A stretch of DNA of 64,000 nt, taken from positions 298,001 to 362,000 of the forward strand of contig JBBDHG010000104.1 in the NCBI GenBank assembly GCA_037951165.1, given 5' to 3'. This stretch comes from Lophius americanus (lineage: Eukaryota > Chordata > Actinopteri > Lophiiformes > Lophiidae). Positions within the stretch are counted from its first letter, which is position 1. Each line of letters opens with the position of its first letter. The translations under genes and the position numbers were made by a program. This document shows, piece by piece, positions 48,840 through 62,069 of this stretch. The notes below the pieces were generated by a model, which saw nothing but the letters and a program-made list of their open reading frames with translations, was not told where the DNA came from and ran no database searches.

Positions 48840-49065
48840 TATTGCACATCCGCATGCCTGAAAAAAAAATCAGTATCACGTTTTACATAATCTATCACAT
48901 TGAAATGTGATAAATGTCACGTTTTTAAATGATCATTTTAATGTTATAACGTGAAGTGAAAGGAAATTATCATGTAAGAACATGAAAATAATCAGGCTAT
49001 AACGTGATACTGATATACTTTTTACTTTTCTGGCATGACAGCGATGCACTGCCGTAATTTTATGA
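48840..49065. repeat. MITE C, copy 2 (TATAACGTGA family)
   Basis: The right arm TTTTCTGGCATGACAGCGAT followed by GCACTGCCGTA matches the right arm of the 35.1-35.4 kb element. The interior repeats ATAACGTGA and AAATGTGATAAATGTCACG. The left arm is degraded. Confidence 0.7.
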
Positions 49066-49069
49066 CGAA

Positions 49070-51028
49070 TGATGTCAAATTCAGATTAAAATACATGTCC
49101 AAATATACAGTCATTTACTGTGATAGCATGTAATGTCTTTATAATAATAATATGCAGCCAGGTATAAGCAATGGAAAATTAAAAACATTACTAGAAAGAT
49201 GCATTCAATGGAAAAAAGTCAAGTGTTGTAAGTAGATGCCAGAGTATTTCTAAAGCTAATTATCATAAACTGGTATACACAGCAGCTGCAAACAGAAAAG
49301 GAATACCGTAATGTCTTAATTTTTCAATCTTTTTTTTTCTTTTTCATGACAGGTGACAGAATTTTATCATAATTTACGAAGATTTTTTGTTCCTGTCATG
49401 AACAGATTTAACCCCAGAAATGCAAGAAGTATCTTTTCCTCAGATTAACTTATAATAGAAGCGTATTTGTTAGGAAGTTTCACTCTTTGAGTTATATTTC
49501 AGTTCCATTCATCAAGCAAAACCGTATGCTGGTGCTTATTTAATTTCCTTTTCTTGAAAATGTGACATTCTTACATTAGACACCACACTTAACGGTATAT
49601 TTGAAAACCATCAGTGGTCAGCTCTGCTAGTCCTACTGCTAATACAGGCTGTCCTCACATCGACCTGTGTGTCACCGTCACTTCTCCAGTGACAAATGAG
49701 ATACTTCGCGGTCCTTGGATATTTTTCTCAGAACTTGCTCCTTTACCAGGAGGAGCCGAACTCAGCCGGAGATTTTCCTTACGCAAACCAGCACATGAAA
49801 GCAATCTCATTTTCGAAGTGCATGCTCAGTGCCGAAGCGGGTATCAGGCTACATGCAAAAGAAGTTGGCGTAGCAGCATCTATCAGAAAGAATAAAGTAA
49901 AAATCACGTCCCTATTTGCTTGATTTTTCAAATACAGCTAGATTTCATTTCCTTTACGAAAAATCACAACCCCCCCAAAAACACCCTCTATGCTCTGAGG
50001 AGTATAATGGTTGGTCTGGTTTCAAGCTCAATACAGCCTGTCACAGATTTAAGTATATGTATTTATAGTTAGTTTACTGCTTATAAATATTCTGCTCTCA
50101 TTGAAGAAAAAGGAGGGAGGCAGTTTGTTTACACTACATTTATACATCTGCTAAAAATGTGATATTAAAGGATGCTATTTTGAATCAGTGAAAGAGAGCA
50201 GGTGCACAACCGCCCGTGTCTACTCCCAGTTCAATACAAACATGACAAACAATGTCATGTTACAACTATGCTAAGTCATCCCAAGCATGTGGAAGCAACT
50301 CTGTTCGAACGTCATTTCGTTTTACTTGGAAAGAGACTCATTGCATAATCCATCCAATCAAGGCCTCTGATTGGCTAAGGCAGAATCAGGAGACCTTCCA
50401 AAGCTTTGACACGCTTATAGAAAAGGAAATACTATCCAAGAGATGTAAGGGGTTACAACTTAAGGCTGTAAGAGGGGAGATAAGATTGAAATGGAAAAAA
50501 TGAAATCAAACATTTACGACAGGTTTATTACTAAACATGCTTATATAAATGCCAAGTACCATATATCCAACCATAGTTAGAGATCACTCAAAAACCAGGA
50601 GTGAGATGATCACCTGACCCATCAGGCGATCCCTTCAACACCAATCACCCTATCTCTCTCACCTCCCACATTTAAATTTTTTTTTTAAAAACCTCTGAGT
50701 TTCAGAATGAGTGGATTATTTTATGGGGAGATAATTTAGAGTCACACCCCTAGACTAGAGTGTCTCTGCTGTCTGAAGAGGCAGCAGCAAAACACATCGC
50801 TTAAAAACACTGCAGATATTAAACGTATTTAGGTGCATAAATGTATCCAGACACACACAATTCCTCCTCTGACCTGAGGATGTCTGCCCATTCATGCTAC
50901 AAACTAAATACATGTACAAGGACAATCCCTCACCATCTCAGCCTGTCATTAATATGTAACGATCCAGAAGTTTGACACACGATTCATGCTTTAGTTTTTC
51001 TTTAATTCATGCAAATAAATCACTTTAC
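49070..51028. other. intergenic, nothing recognised
   Basis: Open frames of 75 to 93 codons at 49614-49923 and one of 83 codons at 50252-50503 lack recognisable similarity or a gene structure. No repeat of known type is seen. Confidence 0.4.
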
Positions 51029-51142
51029 CCAGCTCCAGGTAGTCTCACTGGCATAGTGCTCAACAGCCTCATCTAATTCCTCATCATCCTCTGTTGACAT
51101 CATGATTCCATACTCAGCTGATCCAAGCAGCAAGTCTCTGAT
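51029..51142 (-). other. possible orphan coding exon
   Basis: On the minus strand, 38 open codons lie between a good acceptor (CTTTAG/ATCAGAG) and donor (CTGG/GTAAAG), with phase 0 at both ends. The peptide contains LLLGSAEYGIMMSTEDDEEL and then DEAVEHYASETTWSW. It looks protein-like, but I cannot place it in a family and the nearest candidate neighbour exon (51311-51255) does not stay open in the needed frame. Confidence 0.25.
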
Positions 51143-52320
51143 CTAAAGAGAAACTCCACAAATTTGGTCCAGCCTTGAACTTGTGTCTTCACTCGGTGAG
51201 TACGTCAAGTGTCTGACTGTTGGGTGTTAGCAGACGACGTCTTACTAAATTTACCTGAGCCCAGGGTCAGAAACCCGACTCTTTCCTGGTGGGCTCATCA
51301 TCCACAAGATTCTCAGACTAATATGGCATTTGAGGAAGGGACTCGTGGATTGTTTCTCAGCTCATCTCTTAAAATTAAAAAAACAGTCAGACAACAAATT
51401 ACCTTGGCACCAAGCTTCCCCTGATGCATAATACACATTTGTTAACTTTTTGATTTGTTAATTTTTCATTACTTAACACATATACTGCGACACCTGTTGT
51501 TGCTGTTGACCCCCATGTTGACCACGGCAGTGCTGCCACTGGCATGCAGACCAGAGCAGAGCACCTGTTGCATGGGGTGAACTCCAAGTTTCCTTAATAC
51601 CCAGAGACTCTTCAAGTGACCAACGTGACTCTACGTGGTGTCACTGATGATTTTTTGAACTGGTAACCTTTGGGCTGGTTAACAGCCACGGTTTGCAGCT
51701 TTGATATCCACCCTGACATCCTTCCAATCTCGGCACCGCCCTCTAGTGGTCAAAAGTAATAAATACACCTACACTCGTCTGTATGGACTAAAGTTGCGTT
51801 CACTTACCATATTAAAGTCCCGACACACTTCGTTGCCTTTGGTAGTAATTATAATTCGGGGTGTAAGGATAAAATGAATCCTCTTAGACCCGTACACTGT
51901 TAATTCTCTAGGTATAGTTTTAGCAATTAACAACAAATGCCACTACAAACATAAGTAAGCCACATCTTAGCTCGCATTTTTAAGTTAAAATTACGTGATA
52001 TGTTTTGATAAAGATTGGGAGTATTTTCTCGGTTATTTAATTAATATTCCATGTGATAGCTTCTGTGGAAGTACAGTTTTCATAAAACGAACGAGTGTGT
52101 AGTTGGGCTAAGGTTTGCCATGATATATAAATGTTTCTCTCGTGTCACAAGTGTAATTTTCTTCGGCACTAGAACGCATCATAATACCTCTCACTGACTC
52201 CGAGGATTCCTCATTGATTTCGCCTAGCGAATAGTTAGCTTTTGTGTCAGGATGGTGTTTGTGGTGTGTAATTGTTTGTCCGTTGTTTCTGGCTAAGTGT
52301 ATCTGATAGTTTTGGCTTTA

Positions 52321-55300
52321 ATGTTCCGTGCGGCTAATCTAACAACCATCGGTAAAGCGGGAACCGGCTGGTAGGTGGTCTTTTGAATCAGACGTAACAT
52401 TTTGTTCACGTCCACTCTACTTTCTAAAATCAGATGGCTACACAGCTAGCCTTAAAGCTAACTGTAAGCTAGCAAGTAGCACAGCAGACCTGAGTTATGT
52501 TTTGTATATATCAACGACAGTCGGCAAAATTTTCACTTTTTAAAATTTGGGTTCCAACTATAGTTAATTTTCTCACAGTTTTATATTGGTTGCAGTTGAG
52601 TTTAACTTGCTCACGAGAAAATATTACTCCAGCTAACGCTGCTAATAACCCAAACAGCTAGCTAACTCAACAGTGCTAATTCGAGAGGAGTTCGCAAACG
52701 ACACAATAGAACCTTAGTTAAATTAAACGTCTGGAGGCGTAAGTACCAAGTCAAGCAACTACCTCTTTTGTTTTTGTGCCCAAATTATCTCTAAGAAACA
52801 AGCTAATATTAAAACTACAAGTTATAGTCAGTTTAATGTGAGATGTTTAGCAGCTCATAACAAACGTTAACGGATGATCAGTTGACCATTTCAACATACA
52901 CTAGTAGCATATTAACGTCACAGTGCTTGGATTTACTAATCTTGTCTGTTATGACAAGTAAGATCCCATTTTTCTGTTCCCCTTTCCATTGCCAATTTAG
53001 AAATCCTTCCCCAACATTTGCAGACTGACTTTTTACGGCCTACTCTAACTGAATAGCATTCGTGATGTAAGCACTGCTCATGGCTCTACTATTAAACACT
53101 GGTTGCATTGTTGGAAGTGTCCAGGCCTGTCAGGAAATAGGTCACATAAAGTCCCCATTTTCCCAACCTCAGGCACTTTTGCCGGACGATGGACGAGCTG
53201 GTTCATGACCTGGTGTCAGCGCTGGAGGAAAGCTCTGAGCAAGCTGCGCGTGGTGGCTGTGGAGATGGAGGGGACCACGCACTGGCCGTGGGATGTCTGC
53301 TGAAGAGACAAGCTCGCAAGCGGAGGGGACGAAAGCGACGCTCGGACAACCCGCACCCGCCTTGGGAGACAGGCCACCTCAGTGAAGGTTCAGAGTCCAG
53401 CGTGGAAGAACACAAGGTGGGTTGTAATTCGGTGGTTAAGTAAAACACTTAAGGGAGTCTTAGTCTCCCACAAATGTTATTGTCTTGCTTATAAATACTA
53501 AAATTTGTTTGGGGATTTAAAAAAATGAAGGAAAAAGGATGCAAATATTCAGGGATCTTAGAACCAGCAGACTGCTTTGCACAAGGTTTTGATGGAAACC
53601 CTACCTTAGTCTAAGTTTTTGGTAAAATGAATGTGCACTATCCACAATAAGTTATGGTTGCCTGATGATTACATACAGTGTCTTCCAGAATTACTGGCAG
53701 CATTAAAAACATAGTAAAATGAGATGCAAACAATGTCTTAATTGTCTATACTCATGAACTTTAATTCAAATTATTCATGAAACTAACATTATATAAAATC
53801 AAACTTATAAAACGTAACTTCTAACATAAAAGAGTGTACGCCGCAACTATTTCCATCCCTAAGAAATACTGTGACTTAAAAGGTAACTAAAGCATATTTC
53901 CAGTCCTACTTTGTATTTTTATGTCCATCTCATCGAGTACAGACTTCGAAGTCGTGAGAATTCCTGTTTTACTGGTGTATAAATATGAGGTGGCACAGGC
54001 CTGATTTTTTATTAATGTTCTATAACAACTGGAAAGATCAGAGAACACCGCAGTAATATGCAAATAAAAGTTTTAGAGTTGCACAAGTCTGGCAATGGCA
54101 ACTAGAAAATCTCTCAACAGTTACAAAAGCCATTTTCAACAAAGGATGTGTCATGGATCACAACATTACAGTTTTACCATGGCCTTTCCAGTTAACTTAC
54201 GTAAACCCTGTTGTATAAGAGAATGAACATTGTTGATATCAGAATCTGAAGTGTTGGATAGTTTTTTTTTCTTATGGAGGGATGGTCTCATAGAGAAGAC
54301 CATGTGTTCCCAAACACTACAGAAGAAGACTCTGGGCTAGCAGAGTGTCAATAAAGGCCTGCTCAAAATATTAAATGAAGGGTGACAATAATAATGCCTT
54401 ACATGGTTTAGAGAAAAATATATGCTTACCGGTAAGAATGTAATGTTTTGTTGTTGTTTTATTTACTTTTATAAGAGGTTATTTTAATTTTAATAGATCA
54501 TGGGTAACAATAGAGACCTTTTTTGAATATCATTTTACTCATTTTTTTAACTCACGTTTTTTAAAGTTTGCCAGTAATGGTAGAGGGCAAAGTGTAATGT
54601 GCATTTAGAGCTGCAGTTGTTTCATATGCAGTGATTTGACACAAAACACATGATAAACATCATTGGAATCATTGATATTTGTTGCAGGACTACCGTGCAA
54701 GTACAGGGGGTGTCTCAGCTACAAACAACCATGCCCGTGACAACAGTGATTCAGATGAACAGCTTGGCCCAAAACGGCGCACCCCCCTAACAACTGATGC
54801 AGGACGAAACAAGCGGCCGCTTTGGCCAGATGATATGGGCCTCCTGGGGTCTGCAGAGGGAACTCGCAGCCTTAGACGGAGACGTAAGGTGAAACGCATG
54901 GCTGTAGACCCACCTGCGGAACCGGAACCTCCCTCCTGCACCATGCTAGGGCCCCCACCTGTTCCCAAAGCTCGTGTTAGCAGCAGGCCACACAGAATGG
55001 CTACAAGTGAGGGGAGAGAGAGCATGGAGCTCTGTGGTGTTGGAATGGTTGGGTCGGGGGGAGGGAAAAACACGGTGAAGAAGAGGAAACTGGCCTCGCA
55101 TAGGCTGGGAATGGATGCAACAGATGAAGGGGTGGTGGTGGAAAGCGAGGACACAATCTCTTCTCCAACAGAAGGGTCCAGGGACAAGATGGAGTTGGAC
55201 GAGCAGAAGGGTTCAGATGAGGACATGAGTGACAGGTGGTTAGTGTTTTTGACTTTTTTTTCCTTCTGTGCTCCCAAAAGTTGTAACTCCCCTGTCTTTG

Positions 55301-58300
55301 ACTTTTGTTAAAAAGAAACCCTGATAGTAATAGTTCAACGCTGCATTCCTTTAGGCATTAATCAACTTTTTATTGACCACTGTCTGTCCTTTGTCCTCTG
55401 TCTTCTTACAGTGAGACCAGCAGTGTCAGTAACAGCAGTGATGGAGGCCTTTACACCAATGATGAGGGGAGGCAAGGTATGTAGTGGAAGATGATTGCTC
55501 AGAAGTTCATACAATAGTATATAAAAAGAACTCTGGTATATGAAGGTAAGGGATTGAGTAGTTGTCACCTGCTATTTACATTTTGATGTCTTTGCTGGTA
55601 AATCAACACTTGTCACTAAGATAGTGACTAACTATTGACTCCAAATTCCAAACTTTAGTAGTTGAGGGAGTGTTTGATTTTATGCTGTTGTGGTTTCCTT
55701 TCAAAATTTGAATTACTTTTGTTTTTAATGCCACAATTTTTGTTGAGACACATTTTTAGACATAGCTGTAAGAGAAACAACCTTTTAATTACAGGGCCCC
55801 AGATATAGAATATTCTCGAGATAGACAATCCTTACGAATCTGTGGTCACAATTCTGTGGCATGTTCTCTTCCAGCTGATGACGAGCAGAGTGACTGGTTT
55901 TATGAGGGTGAGCCGGGCTCTGGTTCCGGGCCTGGAGGCGCCTGTGGGATAGCAGGAGTGGTTCCCTGGTGGGAGAGGGAGACGGATTCAGAAGAGCTGG
56001 ACCTATCTGACCCTGTCTTCAGCAGCATCCTCACTGGATCCTTCCCCCTCATGAGTGCTGGAGCTCAGAGAGGTGCGCTGGAATCATAGACTCTATACAT
56101 GAAACCATACCATCATATTTGTATTTTCAGAACCTTTTTTTATTTTATTTTTACGGTTGCATGCTGCAGTTAATGAAGTAACAAATATCTAATACAGCTG
56201 AAGTTTACACTGACTGCAATGTTGTCAGTGTTCCCATGGTGGACGCACAGCTGTTGCCATGATTGTGTGTACTACGTCCGCAGTGGCTCTGAGCAGGGCA
56301 GCTTTCCAGCAGAACCATTCCCTGTAGGGAGATGATCAGTCCGATTAGTTTCACCTGTTTACCATGTTGTTTCAGTCTTGAGTAGATATTGAAATATGTA
56401 GTCGTAAGTGTCAGCCCATGAAAAGGACTCATACATTTTACAATGTTGCTGTATTCTCATTCATGACCTGTAGGAGGCAAACTCATCACACAGTCAGAGA
56501 CCGGGATGATACTGAGCAGTTGGTAAATGTTAGGAGTAAAATCTAATATCAGTGGCTTTACAAAACAGGACAGGAAAGTAATTCAAACCATATCATTTTT
56601 TTTTATATCATTTTTACATAAACATCACAGAATCTCCCAGAATTCAGTCCTCCTTCAGTGGTCGGTGTTTTGTGAGGCAGTAGGTGGAATAGAATCAAAC
56701 ACGATATTAAGCAATCCCGGACTTTTTAGTAATTACAGCAACCATTCTCTTATGGTTGATCTCTTAACTCCCCTGTTTTTGACTTTTTGTCCTGTACATG
56801 TTTGTCTCACCTAGAATGGTGGTTAAAATAGGATCAAATAATCCTAATCACTTCAACAATCAAGACCTGAGCTGCATTGCTGTCAATCCTGCACTATGTC
56901 TGTTAGGGTTTCAGGCCAGACTGAGTCGCCTCCATGGAAACCAGCAGGCATGTGAGGCGGGGCTGCAGGGCAGCTCCAGCCAAGGCTTCAACGACAGACT
57001 GGGAAGACAAAGCCAGGACTCCCACGAGTTAGTCACCCTCCATTTTTATAATGTCTGTGTTCTGTCTACTTTTCTTTCTCTGTATTTTGTTCATACATTT
57101 TAATTATAAGGTAGGATTTTACTTTTTAAGAGTTTGTTCACTAGTTAAGTGGCTGAAACTGTAGGTAGATAGATGTCCTCTAGCTGCAGCTTTCATCTAA
57201 AATGACTCTGAATTCGTCTTAGTTTGCAGACATTGGGGCAAGAAAAGAAAAAACCATTAATGTGTGTCTTCTGACACCATTCTATCACAACCCACATTTA
57301 CTTTTTAAGCAATTTGGGCTACTGTAGACCCGTTGTGGTCCTACTTTTAACCACTTTGGTAAGTACTACCAACTGCAGAGCGACAACTACCAACAAGACC
57401 TGTGGCTCTGGTGATGCTCTGAACCTGTGGTCTATTTGACCCTCTTCAGAGGCGTTCTGATCCTCACACTTGCCCCTTTTTCATGCTTCTAACGCATCAA
57501 CTTCAGGCACATGTTCACCCTCTTCCTCTGCAAACCCAACTGTGGTCATCAACTTCCAGACAGGAATAATGATGGATAGCACTTTTACGTCCTGTCTTCA
57601 GAATGTTGGTAAAAGGGAATTTGAAGTCAGTAATGACGCAGCTTCATCCCCTACAGGTCCTGGTTCAGCCCGAGCTCGAGGAGGGATCACGGACAGGTGA
57701 CTAATGTTCCTTCATTTGAAATTCAAAGTTAGAGTTTTGATCTATTACAAGCTCCTTTTGGGGCTGGCCATAAATAAACTAGCATTGTCTTATTTCATGG
57801 GTTATTAGCTAACAGCTCGATCATTAACTTGTTTTTACTCTTTCCCTCACTGCTGCTTCAGTTGCACTGGGACCCGCGTTCAGACCGAGGACATCGGAGG
57901 AGCTGCTCCGTAAAAACAGCCAGCAGGTGATTTACGACCACGGCTCCCATTTATTTCCTGTAGTTCATGATTTTGGCCCTGCTGCTTTGGTTTCGCTGCA
58001 TTAAAATGTATTTTTCAAACAGATTCTTTCTTGCGGTTGAATGTAAAGTAAAAACTAATGCTACCTTGTTTTTATCTGGCTTTCAGACAGACCAGCGGGC
58101 ACCTCGGCTCTCTGTGTACCGGGGACGTCAAGCGAAGGCGAAAAGCAGCCCCCCTTGGTTCCGCTGCCCCCTCAGGTATTGGATGCACACCTCACACACC
58201 ATCTGGCACTTGCTACCAACTGGCTCTTTTACTGTATTTTTGGCTCTCTGCCTCGCCCTTGTTTTCCTCCCCCTCTTGGTTGAACTCAGTATGTTTGCCA

Positions 58301-60377
58301 GGCTGCTTTGCTCACTGCCTTCTGTCTGGCACATACACCCGTGTAAACACAAGCGACTGTGGTACCAGGCGAGGATTTTACCACTCATTTTTAAAAGAAT
58401 GAATTGAGGGAAAGGAGTCCCTGGTTCCCCTGTATAAATTGCTCCCACTATTAAACCCTGCTTTAGTTTTAACTCCCTCTCCTCCGAAGCGTCATTGGAA
58501 AAGAGTCAGCTTCCTAGTCGGAGCAAAGATACTGGATAAGCTTTTAACCGGTAATACTTGCGTACCCGCTGCCTCCAACTACTCTGTTTAACTCTGGGAA
58601 AGGTGATTCTCTCAGAGGAAGGAAGGCCTGAAGACTTGGACAGTTGGAAGCCATGTTCCTTATGTGTGATACCAATTTGTTTGCACAATCTTGTACGGTA
58701 GAACTCAACGCATGTGTTTGAAAGTCGTCCGAAAACTCAATTTCTTTGTTTTTCTCTAAAAAAAAACCCCACAAAAATGAACATTCATGTTAAAAAAGTA
58801 AGAACGAATAAAACGATAAAGCACAAATAAACATAAAAAAAACATACATGTCTTATTGAAACCTTATTTTTGTTGAAATTTTAACAATGAAAAAACGGGT
58901 TGTAATTATTAGGCCTATATGAAACCTGCTCCAGACACTAGTGAAGTATTCGAGGCGCTGACCTCACAGTAGGGTGGTTTTTAGGACTTGGCAAATTCAC
59001 ATCCTGACAATTTGTCTGGAACACACACTGTCTCAACAGAGATGTGTGTAAATGAGCCAGATAATTTGCCTAATGCTTCAAACGGGTAAAGCCAGGATTA
59101 AAACGGGTCAGCGGCCAGTGTCTGTGACGGGACCGCTAACTTCCAGGAAGAGAGAGGACAACCTGGTTGAGACATGTAGAAGTGCTCAATCTTGATGGCA
59201 TTATTACATCGCCACAACTTTGCTTTATCTGTTTTAATGGAGCGATGATGTCATTGGTTGAGAGCCCTCATTGTTTTACAGATATTTTTGGTTGTGGTTT
59301 AATCTGGGTAGAGAAATGCTCAAATTAAAAAACTACTGTTACAGGCTCATTATTTTTACAATTGTTAAAGGTCTGAACAATGAAACATCCATTCAGGGTC
59401 CTGAAGCCAAAAGCGAGAGTCAGAGAAATTCTTGTTTTGTCTGATAAACTACCTTAAATCCAAACATTTCATTTACAATTACTTAAAAAAGACAAACAGT
59501 ATATCATTAAATGTTTAAGCAATTACAACTAAAAAAAAATAAAAATTGTTTTTATTACGGCCGAGGATGACAATTTACCCGGCTATACATTTTTTCTGTA
59601 TACTGAAGCTCTCGATTAAGTGTACAGAAATAATTTCAGCACCAACAGCTCAAATGTGACTCTTAATATGGTACATGAAAGTCCAATAATACATGTGTGT
59701 TCCTGTGTGTTTTCAGAGAATAGCTCTGTATGTAACATTCTGCACACATCAACAAAAGAAGGGCTTGGTTGTTTTTATTTGTTCCATTGCTATGGTTACA
59801 AAGAAAGAGTTTCTCTGGGCTTGTTCCGATGGCTGGTCTCATATCTGGAGCAGATCTCAAATGCTAGTTATTTCTTATAACACCCTTTTTGACATATAAT
59901 AACCAAGAAACAAAATGGTGCCTTGTGCTCTTTAGGGACATGTATCCGTTTCTATATATACTTTTTTCTTTCCTCTCCAGTTGAACTTCTGCTCATTCTG
60001 TGAGCGGTTTGTCTCTAATGAGCGTTTCCGAGGTATACCTAAAAAAACTGTTTCACTACTTTCGGTGAATGAATTGTACCTGTGGCGGTGATCCAGTGTG
60101 TATCATTCTTGTTTCATTTGCATTTACACACACACACAAACATCAAACACACACGCAGTTTATTTTATTCACTTACCTTTCCTTTTTCTTTTTCTTTCTT
60201 TCTTAAGGAATAGTCGGGGAGAATGCGCCTCCCATCCCCGACACCAACATGGGGAGTCGGATGATGCAGAGCATGGGCTGGAACCCGGGCATGGGCCTGG
60301 GTCCAGAGGGCCGAGGCATCACCGAGCCCGTCCGCGCCACACAGAGACCCAAAGGCACAGGGCTAGGATTCAACTGA
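52321..60377 (+). CDS. gpatch2: G patch domain-containing protein 2
   Basis: Nuclear protein with a C-terminal G-patch, a glycine-rich motif that in other family members recruits and activates DEAH-box RNA helicases. Ten exons: 52321-52370, 53173-53416, 54688-55235, 55412-55476, 55875-56072, 56907-57027, 57657-57696, 57862-57926, 58087-58175 and 60208-60377. They total 1590 nt (529 residues; human 528) with all phases closing. Exon 1 codes MFRAANLTTIGKAGTG, then the split W of WHFCRTMDELVHDL. That corresponds to human MFGAAG...SWHFSRTMEELVHDL and decides the start. Exon 2 has basic clusters (KRQARKRRGRKRRS). Exon 3 has LRRRRKVKRMAVD. Exons 4-5 have LYTNDEGRQADDEQSDWFYE and GVVPWWERE. Exons 8-9 have RGHRRSCSVKTASRQTSGHL and CTGDVKRRRKAAP. 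The G-patch lies in exon 10: MQSMGWNPGMGLGPEGRGI, then RPKGTGLGF. No defects are seen. An AATAAA is at 60480. Confidence 0.95.
53670..54590. repeat. degenerate DNA-transposon-like repeat, copy 2
   Basis: In gpatch2 intron 2, the left end CTTCCAGAATTACTGGCAGC and right end TTTGCCAGTAATGGTAGAGG are inverted relatives. The interior matches 2640-3250 over several blocks. No readable transposase. Confidence 0.65.
58176..60207. other. gpatch2: last gpatch2 intron, no coding exon required
   Basis: Phase 1 on both sides lets exon 9 join exon 10 directly. The intron holds one exon-like segment (59981-60032, described separately) and a short CA run at 60127-60138; the rest is plain. Confidence 0.6.
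59981..60032 (+). other. exon-like segment in the last gpatch2 intron
   Basis: A strong pyrimidine tract and acceptor (CTTTCCTCTCCAG) precede 52 bases that read LNFCSFCERFVSNERFRG in frame 0, followed by CCGAG/GTATAC. Spliced after exon 9 (phase 1) it would instead read VELLILC-like codons and then a TGA, so inclusion would truncate the protein before the G-patch. Confidence 0.3.
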
Positions 60378-60479
60378 ACTCCTGGTTTCTCAATCCTGAA
60401 CCTGGAGAAGACGGGGGACAAGACGCCCCAGGGGGCTACAAGGGCTGAAAGAGATAAAATGATGCTCAGTGCATGGAAC

Positions 60480-60485
60480 AATAAA
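60480..60485 (+). terminator. gpatch2: gpatch2 polyadenylation signal candidate
   Basis: AATAAA 103 bases after the gpatch2 stop codon. Later AATAAA sites (for example near 61362) could give a longer 3' UTR. Confidence 0.5.
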
Positions 60486-60489
60486 AGAA

Positions 60490-62065
60490 AGCTCCGGAAT
60501 AATCCAGGAAATGTGAGTCTTTATGAAGGGAAGGATTGAGACGTGCACTAGTAACGGCATCTGTGCTGAAAGAGAAACTTTCCCACATTGGGGAATCTTG
60601 AAGAAGCCATGAATATATCCACAAAGACTGTTCCCTACAAACGGACCCAGTGAACCAACCTGTAGAAAAGACAAGAAGAGAACATGTCCTCACGGCAAGA
60701 ACTCCATGTTGGAGGAATAAGTGACATTGATGGCTCGTAGTTGGTTTGTTGAGCTGGAATATCATTACAGCCCAGTTACCTCAGTTTCCATTGTTACAGG
60801 CGCGAGAACCATACCAAGTGCACAAATGGCGACGGGGCGTTTCTCTTTGTCAGTGGTATTGGTTAGAGAGTTGAGTACAAGCGGTTTTGTCTGATGTTGC
60901 ACAAGAATAATGGAATCAAAGACTATTACTAGGCTATACCTCAAGCTCGATTTTGGTTCATTCTGAATGGAATGAAGTTGAGGCACGCTGAACGAATGCG
61001 TGCTAGAATATCAGGATGTTCTTTTCTCCCCATTTACCAAAAAAAACAAGCTGAGTTATCAGAATGCCTTTAACCATTCAAAAACAGAAGAACCATTTTC
61101 CCCACGCCGCTCCATTTAGCACCGCTATGTACGCATGTGTCAGTTAGGTGTACTAAGAGAGCACACGTCACAAGAGGCGGGGTCTCGCCAACAAGACAGT
61201 CCACTGTCCTGTTCTACTCAGTTTGTTTCTGTATTTGATCCAGATGAGTGTTTGCTCTGCAGACTTCAGTATACCTGCTTCAGGGGCCACATCCACATAT
61301 ATCTTATCACCAAATGACATTTCAGTGTCTCTATAAAAGTTTAATAATTCTACAGGACATGAAATAAATAGATTGAGACAATATTTCAGAATATGAAAAA
61401 GAATATGGGTTATAATAAACGTATACAGATTGTAAGTACTGTAGAGGACTGAGGCGGAGCATAAAGGCAAAAGTTTAAGCATCTTTACAACTAAAGGGTC
61501 ACCAAGTATGTAATGTTTAGGAATAATAGATTAAGTTTGATTACATTTTTAAAACGATTTTTAGACCAACTGTCATTTATTGAGACGTTGTTTCATGCAT
61601 TGATTGAGGTGAATGATGGTGAAGCAGCAGCTTGACCTGAGAACACACGTGAAATCATTTGAAGTGTTTGTAGAGATATTAGGCTCTGGATTTTTCTAGA
61701 TAATATCTCCACCTGCTAATTGAATAATAAAAGTAATGTGCAGGGAGTGCTGCTTAAACAATATTTGTCCTTACTGCCTTTACTCTGTTGTTGTGACAGA
61801 ATAAGTGTGATCTGTCACTATCACCGACATTCCCCTCAGAGACCGCCTGTGAACTTTGTGGTTGTTAACTCCCCTCAGAGGGTCAAACTCAGCGGGTGCC
61901 TTAAACCAAGTCTTGACAACGCATCGCACAAGAGAAAAACAAGATCTGAAACACCCACTAATAATCACACCTTTGATTTTTTTTTTGTTGATCAACTTAA
62001 ATGTATCACTGGAATTCTTGGAAAGATCACTATTTCACTGGTTATAGTCTGTATTCTGAGAGTTG
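60490..62065. other. downstream of gpatch2, nothing recognised
   Basis: Possibly extended 3' UTR. Open frames on both strands up to 125 codons show no recognisable domain. Confidence 0.5.
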
Positions 62066-62069
62066 GGTC

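Noticed and set aside
49614..49923. Two overlapping open frames of 93 and 75 codons
   Set aside because: They looked protein-like at first, but there are no splice sites, family motifs or neighbours to support a gene.
54690..55277. 195-codon open frame antisense to gpatch2 exon 3
   Set aside because: It mirrors a long coding exon and has no independent support.
57470..57656. A longer version of gpatch2 exon 7 starting near 57508
   Set aside because: It hits a stop in the required phase. The 40-base exon 57657-57696 fits phase and matches the WFSP motif of GPATCH2.
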